The translations under genes were made by a program, and so were the position numbers. Shown one piece after another: positions 32,979 to 43,437 of a DNA stretch of 64,000 nucleotides. The stretch is taken from NCBI RefSeq assembly GCF_905147365.1, contig NC_056423.1, positions 3,638,501-3,702,500 of the forward strand. Reading direction: 5' to 3'. The notes beneath the pieces are model-generated. The model was not told where the DNA came from, did no database searches, and saw only the letters and a program-made list of their open reading frames with translations. The first letter of the stretch is position 1. Every line of letters starts with the position of its first letter. This stretch comes from Aricia agestis. Its lineage: Eukaryota > Arthropoda > Insecta > Lepidoptera > Lycaenidae.

Positions 32979-33032
32979 TGCTCCTAAGATAGGTTCCTAA
33001 GAAGTACATAGTAAGTCCTCATGTATTTTAAG

Positions 33033-33577
33033 TTTTAATTTAATATAAAACTAATACTTATTATTATTATTGAGGTAAGTACAAAAGTATTTTTGGTAAT
33101 ACATAATAATATATGTTCCTATGATAATATTATGTTTTATGAACAATAAGTTCCATATGTTTGTTATGCAATTCTTATTAAGTAAGTCTTTTTTGGAAAA
33201 GTACTATAATGTAGGTTTTTGTTTTTGAGTAAAATTTAGTGATTTACACTATTCCCATCATATAATACCATATTGTAGTCAAGAGAAGTTATACTTAAAT
33301 AAAAAAGTGCTCATATGAGAATTTAGCTAATTGGGATTCTATGATATTATCAATTATTTAACTTTTCTAGAAGTTTAGGTGTGTCAATGTTTATCCGGAG
33401 CATGTTATACATACATCTAAAGTTTAAAAGGTTGTGTTCTGAAAATTCTTGTTAAAAGTAAGTAATATTGAATTTACCTCTTTGGTGCAGTGTTTATCAT
33501 GCATATACCAATAATACTTCAGATTTACAAGGAAATAGTTTGTGAAATAACACAAAAACCTACAATGCAACTATAAG
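33033..33577. repeat. tandem duplication, unit 2
   Basis: Diverged copy of unit 1 with many small insertions and deletions. The inverted word GAGGACTTACTA / TAGTAAGTCCTC flanks unit 1 (32413 and 33010), hinting that the unit was once a mobile or hairpin-bounded segment. Confidence 0.9.
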
Positions 33578-34467
33578 ATTGTACCTGTAGGTTTTTGGTG
33601 AAAATTCATACTTGTTTTACAGTAAGTAATTATACACAACACTTGTGTTCCTTATACCTTGTATGTGTTTCTTGTGTACTAAATCAATGCAGTCTTAGCT
33701 CATCGCACAAATGCAAACCTTATTGTTGACTAGACATATAGGTATACTACACCTCACTTATGTTATTATTCTGAAACCTCACTAACACTAAATGGATTAC
33801 TAAGGTCTCTACGTTTCTTATGTATCACTTCGTGATTAACTTGAGAATACCTACTTAATCGTTTTCCAAAAATTTGGACACTTCGAATGTTTAGTTTTTT
33901 GGTTTTAATAACGAATTATTTTCACTAAAATATATGCTATAGACTAAAATATAACTTATTAAGTAACTAACCAACTAAATAGCAATATAATTTAAGACTA
34001 AAAAGTATGTAATATTAATAAATAAAATTACTAAAATGTAAACTATTCAGTAAAAGCTACTCGTTGGTTGGTGTTTATTGAATTGCTGTATTTGACGTAA
34101 AAGCAAGCGAGCTTATGTCAGAAGTGTTGTCATGATTCGAAATTATTACTCAGTTAACAATGGAGAAGTGAGTTTTGTGTCACGTGACCACTGACTGGCT
34201 GGAAAATAGAGGTCATGGTACCAAAATGCGAGCCAGTCAGTATTCTGGCTGGCTTTAAGAGCTCATGATAGAGGGGCAGGACAAACAAATCGCGTTTATA
34301 TTTAATTAAATGATTTAACTGTTACTGACACTCAATAGAAGTGTCGTTAATTAATTAATAACATAATGTGTTTATAATTATATCATGCAAATAATACAAG
34401 TGTTTTTAATTATTATAATGACGCTTTTAAACATTGATTTTATTACGTTGTACACTTATCCAAATTT
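33578..34467. other. no gene recognised
   Basis: 34176-34262 has CACGTGACCACTGACTGGCT and CGAGCCAGTCAGTATTCTGG in inverted order, perhaps a small MITE; otherwise AT-rich. Confidence 0.35.
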
Positions 34468-34636
34468 CGGATCGGCCTGAAATTTGGCATGCAGATAGAT
34501 GTTATGACGTAGGCATCCGCTAAGAAAGGATTTTGTTAAATTCCAATCCCAAGGGGTTCAAATAGGGGATGAAAGTTTGTATATAATAAATAATAATACT
34601 TCTTCACGCGAGCGAAGCCGCGGGCAAAAGCTCGTT
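34468..34636 (+). repeat. GCGAGCGAAGCCGCGGGCAA family, copy 2 (5' truncated)
   Basis: Begins GGATCGGCCTGAAATTTGG and keeps GCATCCGCTAAGAAAGGATT and the shared end AGCCGCGGGCAAAAGCTCGT. Confidence 0.75.
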
Positions 34637-34885
34637 TATAATAAATGTAAAAAAGTATAATTGTTGGTCTATATCTGTTGCATCTTTACGCTTAACCACT
34701 GAAGTGTTGAAGTGTTGAAAAACCACGTGAAAGAATTGTGATTTAGATTAAATTGTATATAGATTGAATATTTTTGTTAAAAATATTCAGTTCAGAAGTT
34801 ACAGGCAATCTCTATATAACTTTTTTAGGCGGTGGCAACCAACGGTGGGAAGAGAAAATACCTTAAAAACAACATTTATAATATT

Positions 34886-35081
34886 CTTTTCATTCATCTT
34901 AATATGAATTTAGTGTTTTGCCTTACGGCTTGTGCTATTACAATATCGCCGACATGGCGTACCGGCCATACAGAAATTCTTAAAAGTACTGTATGGTACT
35001 TTTAAGAATTTCTGTATGGCCGGTACAGCCGGTACAGCAGGTACGGCAAAACACTAAATTCATATCAAGATGAATGAAAAG
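34886..35081. mobile_element. palindromic MITE (ATGAATTTAGTGTTTTGCC arms)
   Basis: CTTTTCATTCATCTTAATAT, GAATTTAGTGTTTTGCC at the left; GGCAAAACACTAAATTCATA and AGATGAATGAAAAG at the right; inner TGGCCGGTACAGCCGGTA words. About 196 bases. Confidence 0.75.
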
Positions 35082-35271
35082 AAATACACAAAACTTATGA
35101 ATCGTGTCACGAAACTTTAGTGTTATCATGAAACTCATATCATGCCTCTTTATATCAACTGTTGTATGTTATTATGAAAAGAGTGGCTTTTCTCATGCCT
35201 CTATATTTTTTAACCTTGACCTGCGATAAAAGTACTTAGTGTACTCAAAACCATAAGTCACCTGTGATGTT

Positions 35272-35703
35272 AAGAGGGTGACTAACCGAAAAAATCATAT
35301 ATCGTCTTTCTCTCTTTACACTCACTCCCGTCTTTCATATGCCAGGTGAAAAAGGACGACGCGGAATCATCGCCAAGTAAGTTTTTTTTTAATAACTCGA
35401 TATACCAACAACATTTTAAAAATCGGCCAGGTCAGTGTCTCAGTGATAAAGTTTTATACATTGTGTTAAAATATTACCTTAGTTTAATGCACGGTCACGG
35501 CAATATATAAAAAAATCGTGAAAATTAGATGCATTTCTGTGATTTTTTTCTATGCAGAAAATTTTAAGATATCGTGTTTTCGCTCAGATCAAATTCTTGG
35601 AAATATAATGTAGTATCTAAGTTTAGAAAATGAAACAATTCGGGGCTTATTTTCAAGTATAAAAATGAATTATAAAATCGTCAATTTTGGGTTAGTCGCC
35701 CCC
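35272..35703. mobile_element. MITE with GGGTGACTAACC / GGTTAGTCGCCCCC ends
   Basis: Left end after TTA: AGAGGGTGACTAACCGAAAA; right end: TTTTGGGTTAGTCGCCCCC then TAA. GGACGACGCGGAATCATCGC inside is a common lepidopteran MITE word. It ends 32 bases inside intron 2 from the exon 2 splice donor. Confidence 0.65.
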
Positions 35704-35735
35704 TAATACAAGTTTATGCCTAGTTTCTGACCTAC

Positions 35736-35917
35736 CTTGACTTGTGACTCCGTCATGCCGAGCGCGTACGCCAGCTTCGCTCGCTCCGGCCCCGCAAGGT
35801 ACTTCGTCTGCTCGAAAGTTTTCTCCAGCGCGAAAATCTGCTGTCCACTGAAGGTTGGCCTTGTGTGCTTCTTCTTCCCATCCTTGTCGCCGCCGCATTG
35901 GAGCGCGGAGTTCGACA
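35736..35917 (-). CDS. HGTX: Nkx6/HGTX homeobox protein, coding exon 2 (homeodomain 1-46)
   Basis: Supplies the last two bases of codon 88 and 60 further codons. After a linker (SNSALQCGGDKDG) comes KKKHTRPTFSGQQIFALEKT and then FEQTKYLAGPERAKLAYALG followed by MTESQVK. This is the Nkx6 homeodomain, nearly identical to vertebrate Nkx6.1 including the family-typical DKDGK lead-in and the TRPTFSGQQIF helix 1. With Phe8, Leu16 and Phe20 as landmarks the exon ends after Lys46, just before Val47-Trp48: the ancient 46/47 homeobox intron. The acceptor is a pyrimidine-rich tract ending CAG at 35918, with CTAAC branch-like sites about 20 bases upstream; the donor is GTAGGT (35735-35730), phase 0. The recognition helix (WFQNRR) is missing from this exon and was not found elsewhere in the window. 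Other reading frames here, on either strand, are by-products of the coding sequence. Confidence 0.96.
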
Positions 35918-35919
35918 CT

Positions 35920-37073
35920 GGAACGAGAGGGTCTGGTTAGGGTTAGGACTGCTCATGGGTGGTCATGATTGATACGTAGATATAGGTGTTCTAACTATAG
36001 GTACCTATGTATCAAAATTCAAAAACATTCTATAAGTAAATACTATTGGGGAATATTAAGAAAACTGAATCCAGATATTAATACAAATAGGTAAGTTGTA
36101 AGAATCTAGAAACTTGTAAAAATAAATATATGAAATATCGTTTATAATGTTTTGGGAAATCAAATAACATCCATAGAAAACCGTGTGTTTTTGAGTTTTT
36201 TTTATATTTTTATCCCAGTCTCCTAGATAATAATAATAATAATATAATATCATGTTACACATTAAAATATTATTATAAAAGATTCTTTCATAATATTAAA
36301 AATTAGTATGCAAAGGTATTTAAAAATTGACTTAAATAACTTCACAGTTATAAAAACACTCATCAGCTTACAATGACTGAAAAGCGCAATAGATACAATA
36401 AAAAACATAAAACGAAAATTTCCCTTTAATTAAAAAGAAACGTTCACAAATTTTAAACCTTATCGTCATTAAAATAAGATCTAAAGTCATCTAGCAATGA
36501 GTGTGGTATCCCTGTCTCGCTCGCACATCTCCCCTCTCTTTCCCAGGGGGGTTCCACCGTTTATGCCCGATGAAAAACAAAAGTCCACTATGGCTCCGCT
36601 ACGTTTTTATTTATCTTCATGACACTTCAGTTGGAGGATTTTATTGAGGTATCTTAGTCGGCATGTCTATAAAATAAAAGATTTGATTGTTTGTATGTTT
36701 TCGTGAAAAGGTTCTGGATGTACCGGATCATTTTTGATGAATATTGGAAAGAACACAGAGCAGAGACTACTAAATATTATAGACGGTTGTTGCAAGAAAA
36801 TGTTAGGATCTCTCGGAAAGTTTTTTAAGTGACACAGACTGCAATAAGTCATGACTACAAAAGATGTCAAAATTGACCAAGTAAAACAAGATATTAATAA
36901 AGTTTCACTCCAAACGCAAATGGACTTACTACATGCACTCAGAGACATTTAATTATGATTAACCTTTAATTTAATCATGTATAAATGTATGGGCTTATGA
37001 AAAAATTTCAAATTGATTACGTCTTTTAAGTATGGTATTGAATGTACTGTCACTTTTTGGTGGAAATTCATCT
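35920..37073. other. intron 1 near exon 2, no gene recognised
   Basis: AT-rich. 36485-36590 is a non-repetitive mixed block (CCCTGTCTCGCTCGCACATC, GGTTCCACCGTTTATGCCCG), a weak candidate regulatory element. The 93-codon minus frame at 36667-36948 has no domain. Confidence 0.35.
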
Positions 37074-37195
37074 TCAATTAAATAATTATACACTTTCCTT
37101 GCATTTATTCCACTTTATTATATCATCATCAGATACACCAACCAACCCTAATAAAGTGGAATAAGTGCAAGGAAGGTGTATAATTATTTAATTAT
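37074..37195. repeat. palindromic element, about 120 bp
   Basis: AATTAAATAATTATACACTT, CCTTGCATTTATTCCACTTT and their reverse complements flank a 28-base spacer. AT-rich MITE-like hairpin. Confidence 0.8.
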
Positions 37196-37702
37196 ATACA
37201 TTAAGTACATTTAAGTAATTAATGTTCGACTCTTATTGCGGCAGATCGTATCTATGATGAAAGAATATTCTTATATTTTCCTGTGATGTTTCATACTATT
37301 TTGTTTATCAGAATATAAATATATTTTTGTTAACTATTCATGTACAGCCTAAAAGTATTAAGTACTTCTCCTAATTATTCAACCCTATCTTACATTATGC
37401 TGTATTAATATTAATGAAACTCTAGCGAATTGTTGTGACTTATTCGTGTAATATCTCGGCGTGGTGCACATATTTTTGCCATGAATAACTTTTATGGGAC
37501 ATCTTTAAGAGGCCGAAGTTCGTATGACATATTATCTTAATTATTCATTACTATGTTAAAGCTAGTACATATTATTATGTAGAAAGAAGCATAAATATAC
37601 TTTGGGTAAAATATTTACCAACACACAACATAATATTTTAATTTTTGTACTTGATACAATCTAAATATATTGTGAAATATTCGGACATTTTGTAAAAACT
37701 AA

Positions 37703-37843
37703 GGCCGGTATAAATAGTCAGTACTTAAGTTGCGACCAGGTCTCAAGACGCGGTTCGGCTCTGTGATTGGTCCAAAATTTGACAGAGCTGAACCGTGTCT
37801 TGAGACCGAGATGCATCTTGAGTACCGACTATTTATACCGGCC
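37703..37843. mobile_element. fold-back MITE with TAA target (GGCCGGTATAAATAGTC)
   Basis: GGCCGGTATAAATAGTC and GACTATTTATACCGGCC are exact 17-base inverted ends; TAA at 37700-37702 and 37844-37846. CTCAAGACGCGGTTCGGCTC arms pair inside. 141 bases. Confidence 0.9.
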
Positions 37844-37846
37844 TAA

Positions 37847-38537
37847 GATTCCTGAAAGGCTTTAGGGACCTCTATACATAATAATACATTCTGATTGGAT
37901 ATACAATGGAAAATAAATAAAGACTCGATTCGTTACTTTGGCAATATTTCGAAATTTCCAATAAAAAAAAAATTGCTAAGTTATATCCTGGTTACCAAGC
38001 TAGTGGTATTATATTTTATGTCATGTCTTGCTCATTGTTGCAGGAAACATATCTTGTACCTGTGGGAAAGAGCTTCGAGAGAAAGAGACAAGAAGCGATA
38101 GGTCAATGACCCATTTCCACGAACAAAATAGCTTCTCAAATAAATATCAAGATGCCAAGTTTCAGGAAAGTTTCAGCAAAACTACAGGCGAAGTCGCGTT
38201 ATATAACATGGACAAGCGTGAGCCAGCTACATCGTGCGTCGAGCCAATATCAACTCTATTACATACGCATTACAGTTAATAATAGCTTGTTACTTACACT
38301 CGGTATACTCCACTCTATTCTGCACCGTATGTCGTTGAGATAGAGTGTGTTATTTCGTGGGTAAAGTTATGCTTTTTGTTTTCGGTGTTAGGGAATTTAT
38401 CATCGTAAACGATTATCATTTCATTCGTGTACTCAATAACGATTGGAAATAAATTGTTTTTTACACTGTAATATTCTTTCATCGTTAAACAAATAATAGG
38501 ATTTTATGAAAATGGCAGGCGATAGTAGCATTGGATA
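37847..38537. other. no recognisable feature
   Basis: AT-rich intron with three overlapping domainless frames around 37895-38343. Confidence 0.4.
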
Positions 38538-38539
38538 TA

Positions 38540-38796
38540 CAGTGTGTAACAAAAATAAGTGATAATATTTTAGGGTGTGTACGTATTCCTTGTAGAGAGT
38601 TCACTGTGAAAGTAGCAGCTCTGAAAGACGAATTTTTTTTTCACTTTTGTATGGGCAAGGGCCCGAGCGTCACGAGTTTTCCCATACAAAAGTGAAAAAA
38701 TTTTTGGTCTTTCAGCGCTGCTACTTTCACAGTGAACTCTCTACAAGGAACACATACACACCCTAAAGTATTATCACTTATTTTTGTTACACCCTG
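38540..38796. mobile_element. TA-type fold-back MITE, copy 3
   Basis: CAGTGTGTAACAAAAATAAG to TTTTTGTTACACCCTG, TA at both sides (38538-38539, 38797-38798). Very similar to copy 2 in length and sequence. Confidence 0.9.
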
Positions 38797-38798
38797 TA

Positions 38799-39178
38799 TA
38801 GATATATATATATATAGAATATAGATGTTATTATGTAAAAAAGTAACATTGTGTGTTTAATATATAGAAACATATATAGAAATGCACCAGTTGGTTTAAC
38901 ATAACAACACCTTTGATCTAGTTGGTCTTGACTCTACGATTCCCGCGTTGGAAAAACATTGTTTTGAGCTGTTGCATTAAAATTTATTCTACAGTAAAGT
39001 ACTAAAACGTTGGTTGGACTTCCACTGTATGTCAATATAGGATAATATTTTGTGAAGCTCAGCAACTATTACTTTAAAAAACTTACAAGTTTCTTTATAT
39101 AATACATCTAATCTTCATACTTTAAAGTTTTGTAGTAATGTAGCTGCATGGTTCTACCTAATAACGCACTAATTTTAT
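38799..39178. other. no recognisable feature
   Basis: AT-rich intron; short (TA)n at 38801-38813. Confidence 0.4.
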
Positions 39179-39500
39179 ACGTGGGAGAGCCATGCTTCGG
39201 CACGAATGGGCCGGCTCGACCGGATAAATACCACGTTCTCACAGACAACCGTGAGTGTGAGTGAGTTTACCGGAGGCCCAATCCCCTAACCCCTACCCTA
39301 TTCCCTTCCCTACCCTCAACTATTGCCTTCCTTTCCCTTCCCTACCCTCCCCTATTACCCTAATCCCTCTTAAAAGGCCGGCAACGCACTTGCAGCTCTT
39401 CTGATGCTGCGAGTGTCCATGGGCGACGGAAGTTGCTTTCCATCAGGTGACCCGTTAGCTCGTTTGCCCCCTTATTTCATAAAATAAAAAAAATAAAAAA
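39179..39500 (+). mobile_element. SINE-like element, copy 5
   Basis: GGGAGAGCCATGCTTCGGCA at the head, CAGGTGACCCGTTAGCTCG and an A-rich tail. A piece after ACCACGTTCTCACAGACAAC is deleted compared with copy 1. Confidence 0.85.
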
Positions 39501-39796
39501 CTGCTATTACAAACATGGTTTATCTGCTAAAATAAATAAGAGTTTGGAAACCTCTGGTTTAGACTGTACAGTGCTACGCGGCTACGGCGCTACGAGGCGC
39601 TACGGCGTAGCTAAGCGCGTAGCAGCTTCCCTACCCAAAGGGTTGGGGATGATTTTGTAAAGATTAATTTGAATATTTTAATATGATAAAAATCGTATTA
39701 CCTTGTTTGCAAATATTAGGAAACAATACAAAGTTATCAGTACAAATGTACTAATTTAATAAAGAGAAAAGATTAGCTTGTAAGAACATTTTATGA
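39501..39796. other. intron with GCTACGG microrepeats
   Basis: 39575-39625 has GCTACGCGGCTACGGCGCTA and inverted GTAGC words; otherwise AT-rich. Confidence 0.4.
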
Positions 39797-40031
39797 TATA
39801 TAAAACTCAAGGGTGACTGACTGACTGATTGACATAGTGATCTATCAACGCACAGCCCAAACCACTGGACGGATCGGGCTGAAATTTGGCATGCAGGTAG
39901 ATGTTATGACGTAGGCATCCGCTAAGGAAGGATTTTGATAAATTCCAACTCCAAGCGGTTAAAATAGGAGATGCAAGTTTGTATATAATAATCCTTCTTA
40001 ACGCGAGCGAAGCCGCGGGCAAAAGCTCGTT
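39797..40031 (+). repeat. GCGAGCGAAGCCGCGGGCAA family, copy 3
   Basis: ACTCAAGGGTGACTGACTGA, CAAACCACTGGACGGATCGG, GGCATCCGCTAAGGAAGGAT and the shared end AGCCGCGGGCAAAAGCTCGT. Confidence 0.8.
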
Positions 40032-40237
40032 TTATAATATGATTATCTAATATTTCTGATTCACAAATTTGACCAACACACAAAACACATCACACACGAA
40101 ACCTTCCACCTTCCCAACGGAAGTATCAACTAATTGGGGGCCCTCACGGCCTCATCTCGTTAGGGGCCCGAGATTTAATCGGCCCCTTATAATTGTGAGT
40201 GTAATTGTTACGAGGTGTTTCAGCACCGCGCCCCGCC

Positions 40238-40297
40238 GCTTCCTGCCACTTCCCACCGCTTCCCGCCGCTTCCCGCCACTTCCCGCCGCGTCCCACC
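40238..40297. repeat. 10-bp minisatellite, six units
   Basis: Units of the form GCTTCCCGCC / ACTTCCCGCC in tandem. It yields Pro/Arg-rich artificial frames on both strands. Confidence 0.85.
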
Positions 40298-40532
40298 CCG
40301 TGCCGTCATGAATATTAAGCCGCCGTACAGATTGTGTAAATGTAATCAAGGATTACAAGACGATGAAATGGTCTGGTTTGACGATAAAGTAAAAGTAGTT
40401 ACTTTTAAGTAATGGATTGTACTTAATGAAACACAAATAAAACACAATCTTCTTGTACTATTTACTAATCAATTTTTTTTTTTATAAAATACACGGCTGG
40501 TTTCAATAAAAATTGATCTGGTGATGATATAT
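40298..40532. other. no recognisable feature
   Basis: Unique-looking AT-rich intron. Confidence 0.4.
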
Positions 40533-40713
40533 TTTTAACTGACTCCAAAAAAGGAAGAGGTTTCTGAATTTGACCGTATTTAAGATTTTTTATGTTTGTT
40601 CGAGAATAACTTAGTCGTTTATGAACTGATTTTGATGATTCTTTTTGTAGAAAAGAAGACATTTCAACGCTGGTCTCATTATAAGGAAATACTATTCGAA
40701 GTCGTTTTTTTTG
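40533..40713 (-). repeat. GGAAGTCGG-type dispersed repeat, diverged
   Basis: TTTTTAACTGACTCCAAAAA, GGAAGAGGTTTCTGAATTTG and, at the far side, CGAAGTCGTTTTTTT; ATGAACTGATTTTGATGATT inside is typical of the family. Confidence 0.5.
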
Positions 40714-41671
40714 TCTAAAATTATATCGAAACAGATCGTGTATTTTGTTGAAAATTCATATTAATTAGTAAAACAGATAATAGTTCAAATAGATTAATTT
40801 AATATTCAGTTTTACTAGTGTTTGTTACTTCTGTAAGTTTTAAAATTGTAATAGTTAGGAAGCAATGTTTAATATTATTTACAGGTATACTTAATGCTGT
40901 TTTTTCGCTTAAATCTTTACTAATATCAGTACCTCAATCACAAATAACATCAATGTTGCCAACTAAAATAACAACACTTTTTTCCCAAACAAATGTTTTC
41001 TGTATCAACCTACCTCGAATCCCTGTCTTTATTGAACGTACCCGTATGATACACACGCCGTAAGCCGTTTACATACGGCTACAAGCCGTAACGTGTCTAC
41101 AAGGTGTTCAGAGCCGGCATATTGTAACCCCCCCCCCCACCCCCCGACACACCCAACAGGGGGTTACCCACTTGTATAGAGTAGACTGAGGCAGAAGAAA
41201 CTTGCGTATGACTGAATAAAATGCTAAGATAGAGTTCTATGAATATGTGGCTGGTTTAAAGTACTATAAAACAAGAGATCGCCTAATCGTCGAAATTCTA
41301 AAATTTAATTATCTCCTTCTTTCGGCTCCCCATTTAAAGTATTGACTATTTCAGATATAAAAAAAACAACAATCCATTTTTTATTTGACAACCATAAACA
41401 AAAGAATATATAATTCGTATGTATAGGCTTGTTATTCAAAAAGAATGGTAGTGTGCACATTGTAGTGTGTGTAATGTTTTATTTGTTAAAAAAATGTATG
41501 ATAAAAGTATAATTTCAAAATAAAATTAAGCTCGATGCACTCCATCACCATGTAAACTATAACTGTGCAAAATTTCATTCACCTACGTTTCCGAATTTTT
41601 TTGTCAAAAGGGATCCAAACTTTTTGCCCGCGTATTAATATATAATATATAAGTACGTAATATTATTAAGA
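40714..41671. other. intron with a C-rich tract and one repeat scrap
   Basis: 41127-41150 is a nearly pure C run. 41281-41372 (ATTTAATTATCTCCTTCTTT) is the reverse complement of the arm of the element at 54300, showing a dispersed family. The frame at 40818-41063 has no domain. Confidence 0.4.
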
Positions 41672-41679
41672 GTTATGAC

Positions 41680-42458
41680 CACGGAGCTAATACAAAGAGG
41701 AGCTGGCCTAAGCAACTGTGCACTGTGATTTTCAACTAGGTCCTGACGTCATCATTGTGGGCGGGGCTTAAGTCAGTACACTTTCAGCGTTTGTCAGGTG
41801 CACACGTAACGAGACTCCCAATAAATTGGTGTTTTCTGCGTTTTTAACAAGGAAAGGATGAAGTATTGTGTTTTACAATGTCGAAAACACTCAGACAGAC
41901 GTTCTGATAATATAAATACCATCACATTTCATTTGGAAATAATTTTAAATGTAATTTAAATATAAAAGTTCTAGAACATTTCAGCTTTCAGCGTTAATTA
42001 TACTACTTGACACTAGGTGGCCAAACCTTTGAAAGATAATACAGACGTAAATGCGTATAATTTTGCATAAGTTTATTACAATAATCATACTTGAATACTG
42101 AAAACCGTTATACACTTAGTCTTAAACACATTTAATAGCTAAAACCGTGATTATATAGCTTTTATTATGATATTACTTATAAACCGCCATCTGTCACCTA
42201 TGATAACTATTTGAAACGTAAAAAATATCCAGGGCCGTAGTACGTCCCATAATATTCAAGACAAAATGACATCTAGTGTAAGATAGTTGAACTACGTAGT
42301 GACATCAACATCGACCTAAGCTAGTAGTTTGTCTTTTAGCCGATAGATGACATATTGAGAAGTGGGCGGAGCTTGACACCCCCTCACCCCGCAAATTGTC
42401 ACGCGTCGTTTCATATGGAAACCTGATTACAACACCTCCTCTTAGTATTAGCTCCGTG
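41680..42458 (+). mobile_element. P-superfamily non-autonomous DNA transposon
   Basis: Inverted ends CACGGAGCTAATACAAAGAG and CACGGAGCTAATACTAAGAG (right end reversed), 24 bases with one difference. The 8-bp GTTATGAC is perfectly duplicated at 41672-41679 and 42459-42466. CA...TG ends and an 8-bp target duplication fit the P superfamily, and the THAP remnant inside (41858-41959) fits too. At 779 bases it has lost most of a transposase. Confidence 0.85.
41858..41959 (+). pseudogene. THAP-domain N-terminus of a P-type transposase (remnant)
   Basis: A 33-codon frame begins MKYCVLQCRKHSDRR and continues SDNINTITFHL before decaying. The C-x3-C pair at residues 4 and 8 and the TFH word around residue 23-25 match the start of a THAP zinc finger (C-x(2-4)-C ... 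FH). The second zinc pair (C-x2-H) and everything after are missing in this frame. It lies 178 bases inside the left end, where a P-type transposase would start. A remnant, not a functional protein. Confidence 0.7.
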
Positions 42459-42466
42459 GTTATGAC

Positions 42467-43437
42467 ACATATACTATCGAAGACCACCATTATGGGATAA
42501 GTCCTAGGATCTAGCTGGTCAATTAACAGTAGGTGTACTTATCTTGAGCGATAAATTTTAAGCGATATTTTGTCGCTACGTTTGATCTTAAGTATTGCTC
42601 TACTTAGGAAACTACAAAGCGCCAAAAAAAACAATTACTTAATGGACTTGAGATTCAAATTCAAAATTTTTTTTTTTATTTTTTTTCATTTCAATAACGA
42701 AAAATGCGATTAAAGTCAGAGCTACGAGCTATTACTGTAGAACTCTGTTGTTGTTGTTTCACTTTTGGAGTTGAATATTTTATTAAAAGCCTTTTGAAAA
42801 TTTAAAAAATCACGAAAAATCTTTAACTTTTATACGACATTAAAAGCGTACTTTCTGTCTTCGTCTGCTCTGTGTCGGGGGGCGGAACCAAGAAAAGGGT
42901 TGCTTCTTGCCCCCCTCCGTTTGCGGTCGCGGAGTTGTTTGTCGCTGTTTGTTTATTGTTCGGTTGTTGTTGTTGTTTGTTGTTTGTTTAATCAGAGGCG
43001 ACGTTTAATTGCTCGGGGCTGGAGTCTGGAACTGTAATTTGACAATTTAAAAGTATCATTCGGCGTTATTGTACGCGGGAGTGCGTTAAATGAAATTATT
43101 TTGTGGGACAAAAATCTTGGGTTATCAAAAGTACCCTAAATGTCTTAGGGTAAGTTTTGATGACAAGCTCTCAACGCGCGTTTTGATATCGCGCGTTTAT
43201 TCAGGGTGTACATACGCTAACGCTCGTATCCGCTATTTAAAAATGTATAACTTATCAAAGCGAGCGTTTAGCTTGTTATCAGAACATAACAGAACGACGG
43301 AATCCTTTAAGGCTTCTGTAAAAATGTTCTTTAATGGGATACCTTTTTTGTCGCATTTATCTTTATTGAAGTATATTCAGATTATGATTAAACACTTCAA
43401 TAATGATCGTGACATTATGTCTGGATTTGACATAATA
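42467..43437. other. intron with one candidate block and one unexplained frame
   Basis: 42985-43080 is non-repetitive with TTTAATTGCTCGGGGCTGGA and GAACTGTAATTTGAC, recalling words at 10660-10700; weak regulatory candidate. 43090-43440 (+) has a 116-codon frame (KMYNLSKRAFSLLSEHNRTT inside) with no recognised family; it could be chance or an old transposon piece. Confidence 0.35.

Larger units (their letters stand above)
1..35735 (-). other. HGTX: HGTX intron 2, 5' part (at least 35.7 kb)
   Basis: Starts at donor GTAGGT (35735) after homeodomain codon 46. An exon completing the homeodomain must follow on the minus strand. Reading the plus strand for the reverse complement of WFQNRRTKWRK found none, so the intron appears to run out of the window at position 1. 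It is filled with repeats and a few non-repetitive GC-richer patches. Confidence 0.7.

Noticed and set aside
35737..35956. Other open frames on both strands over exon 2
   Set aside because: Shadow frames of the conserved homeobox codons.
37895..38343. Three overlapping frames as a small gene
   Set aside because: No domain, no splice context, overlapping frames of similar length expected by chance.
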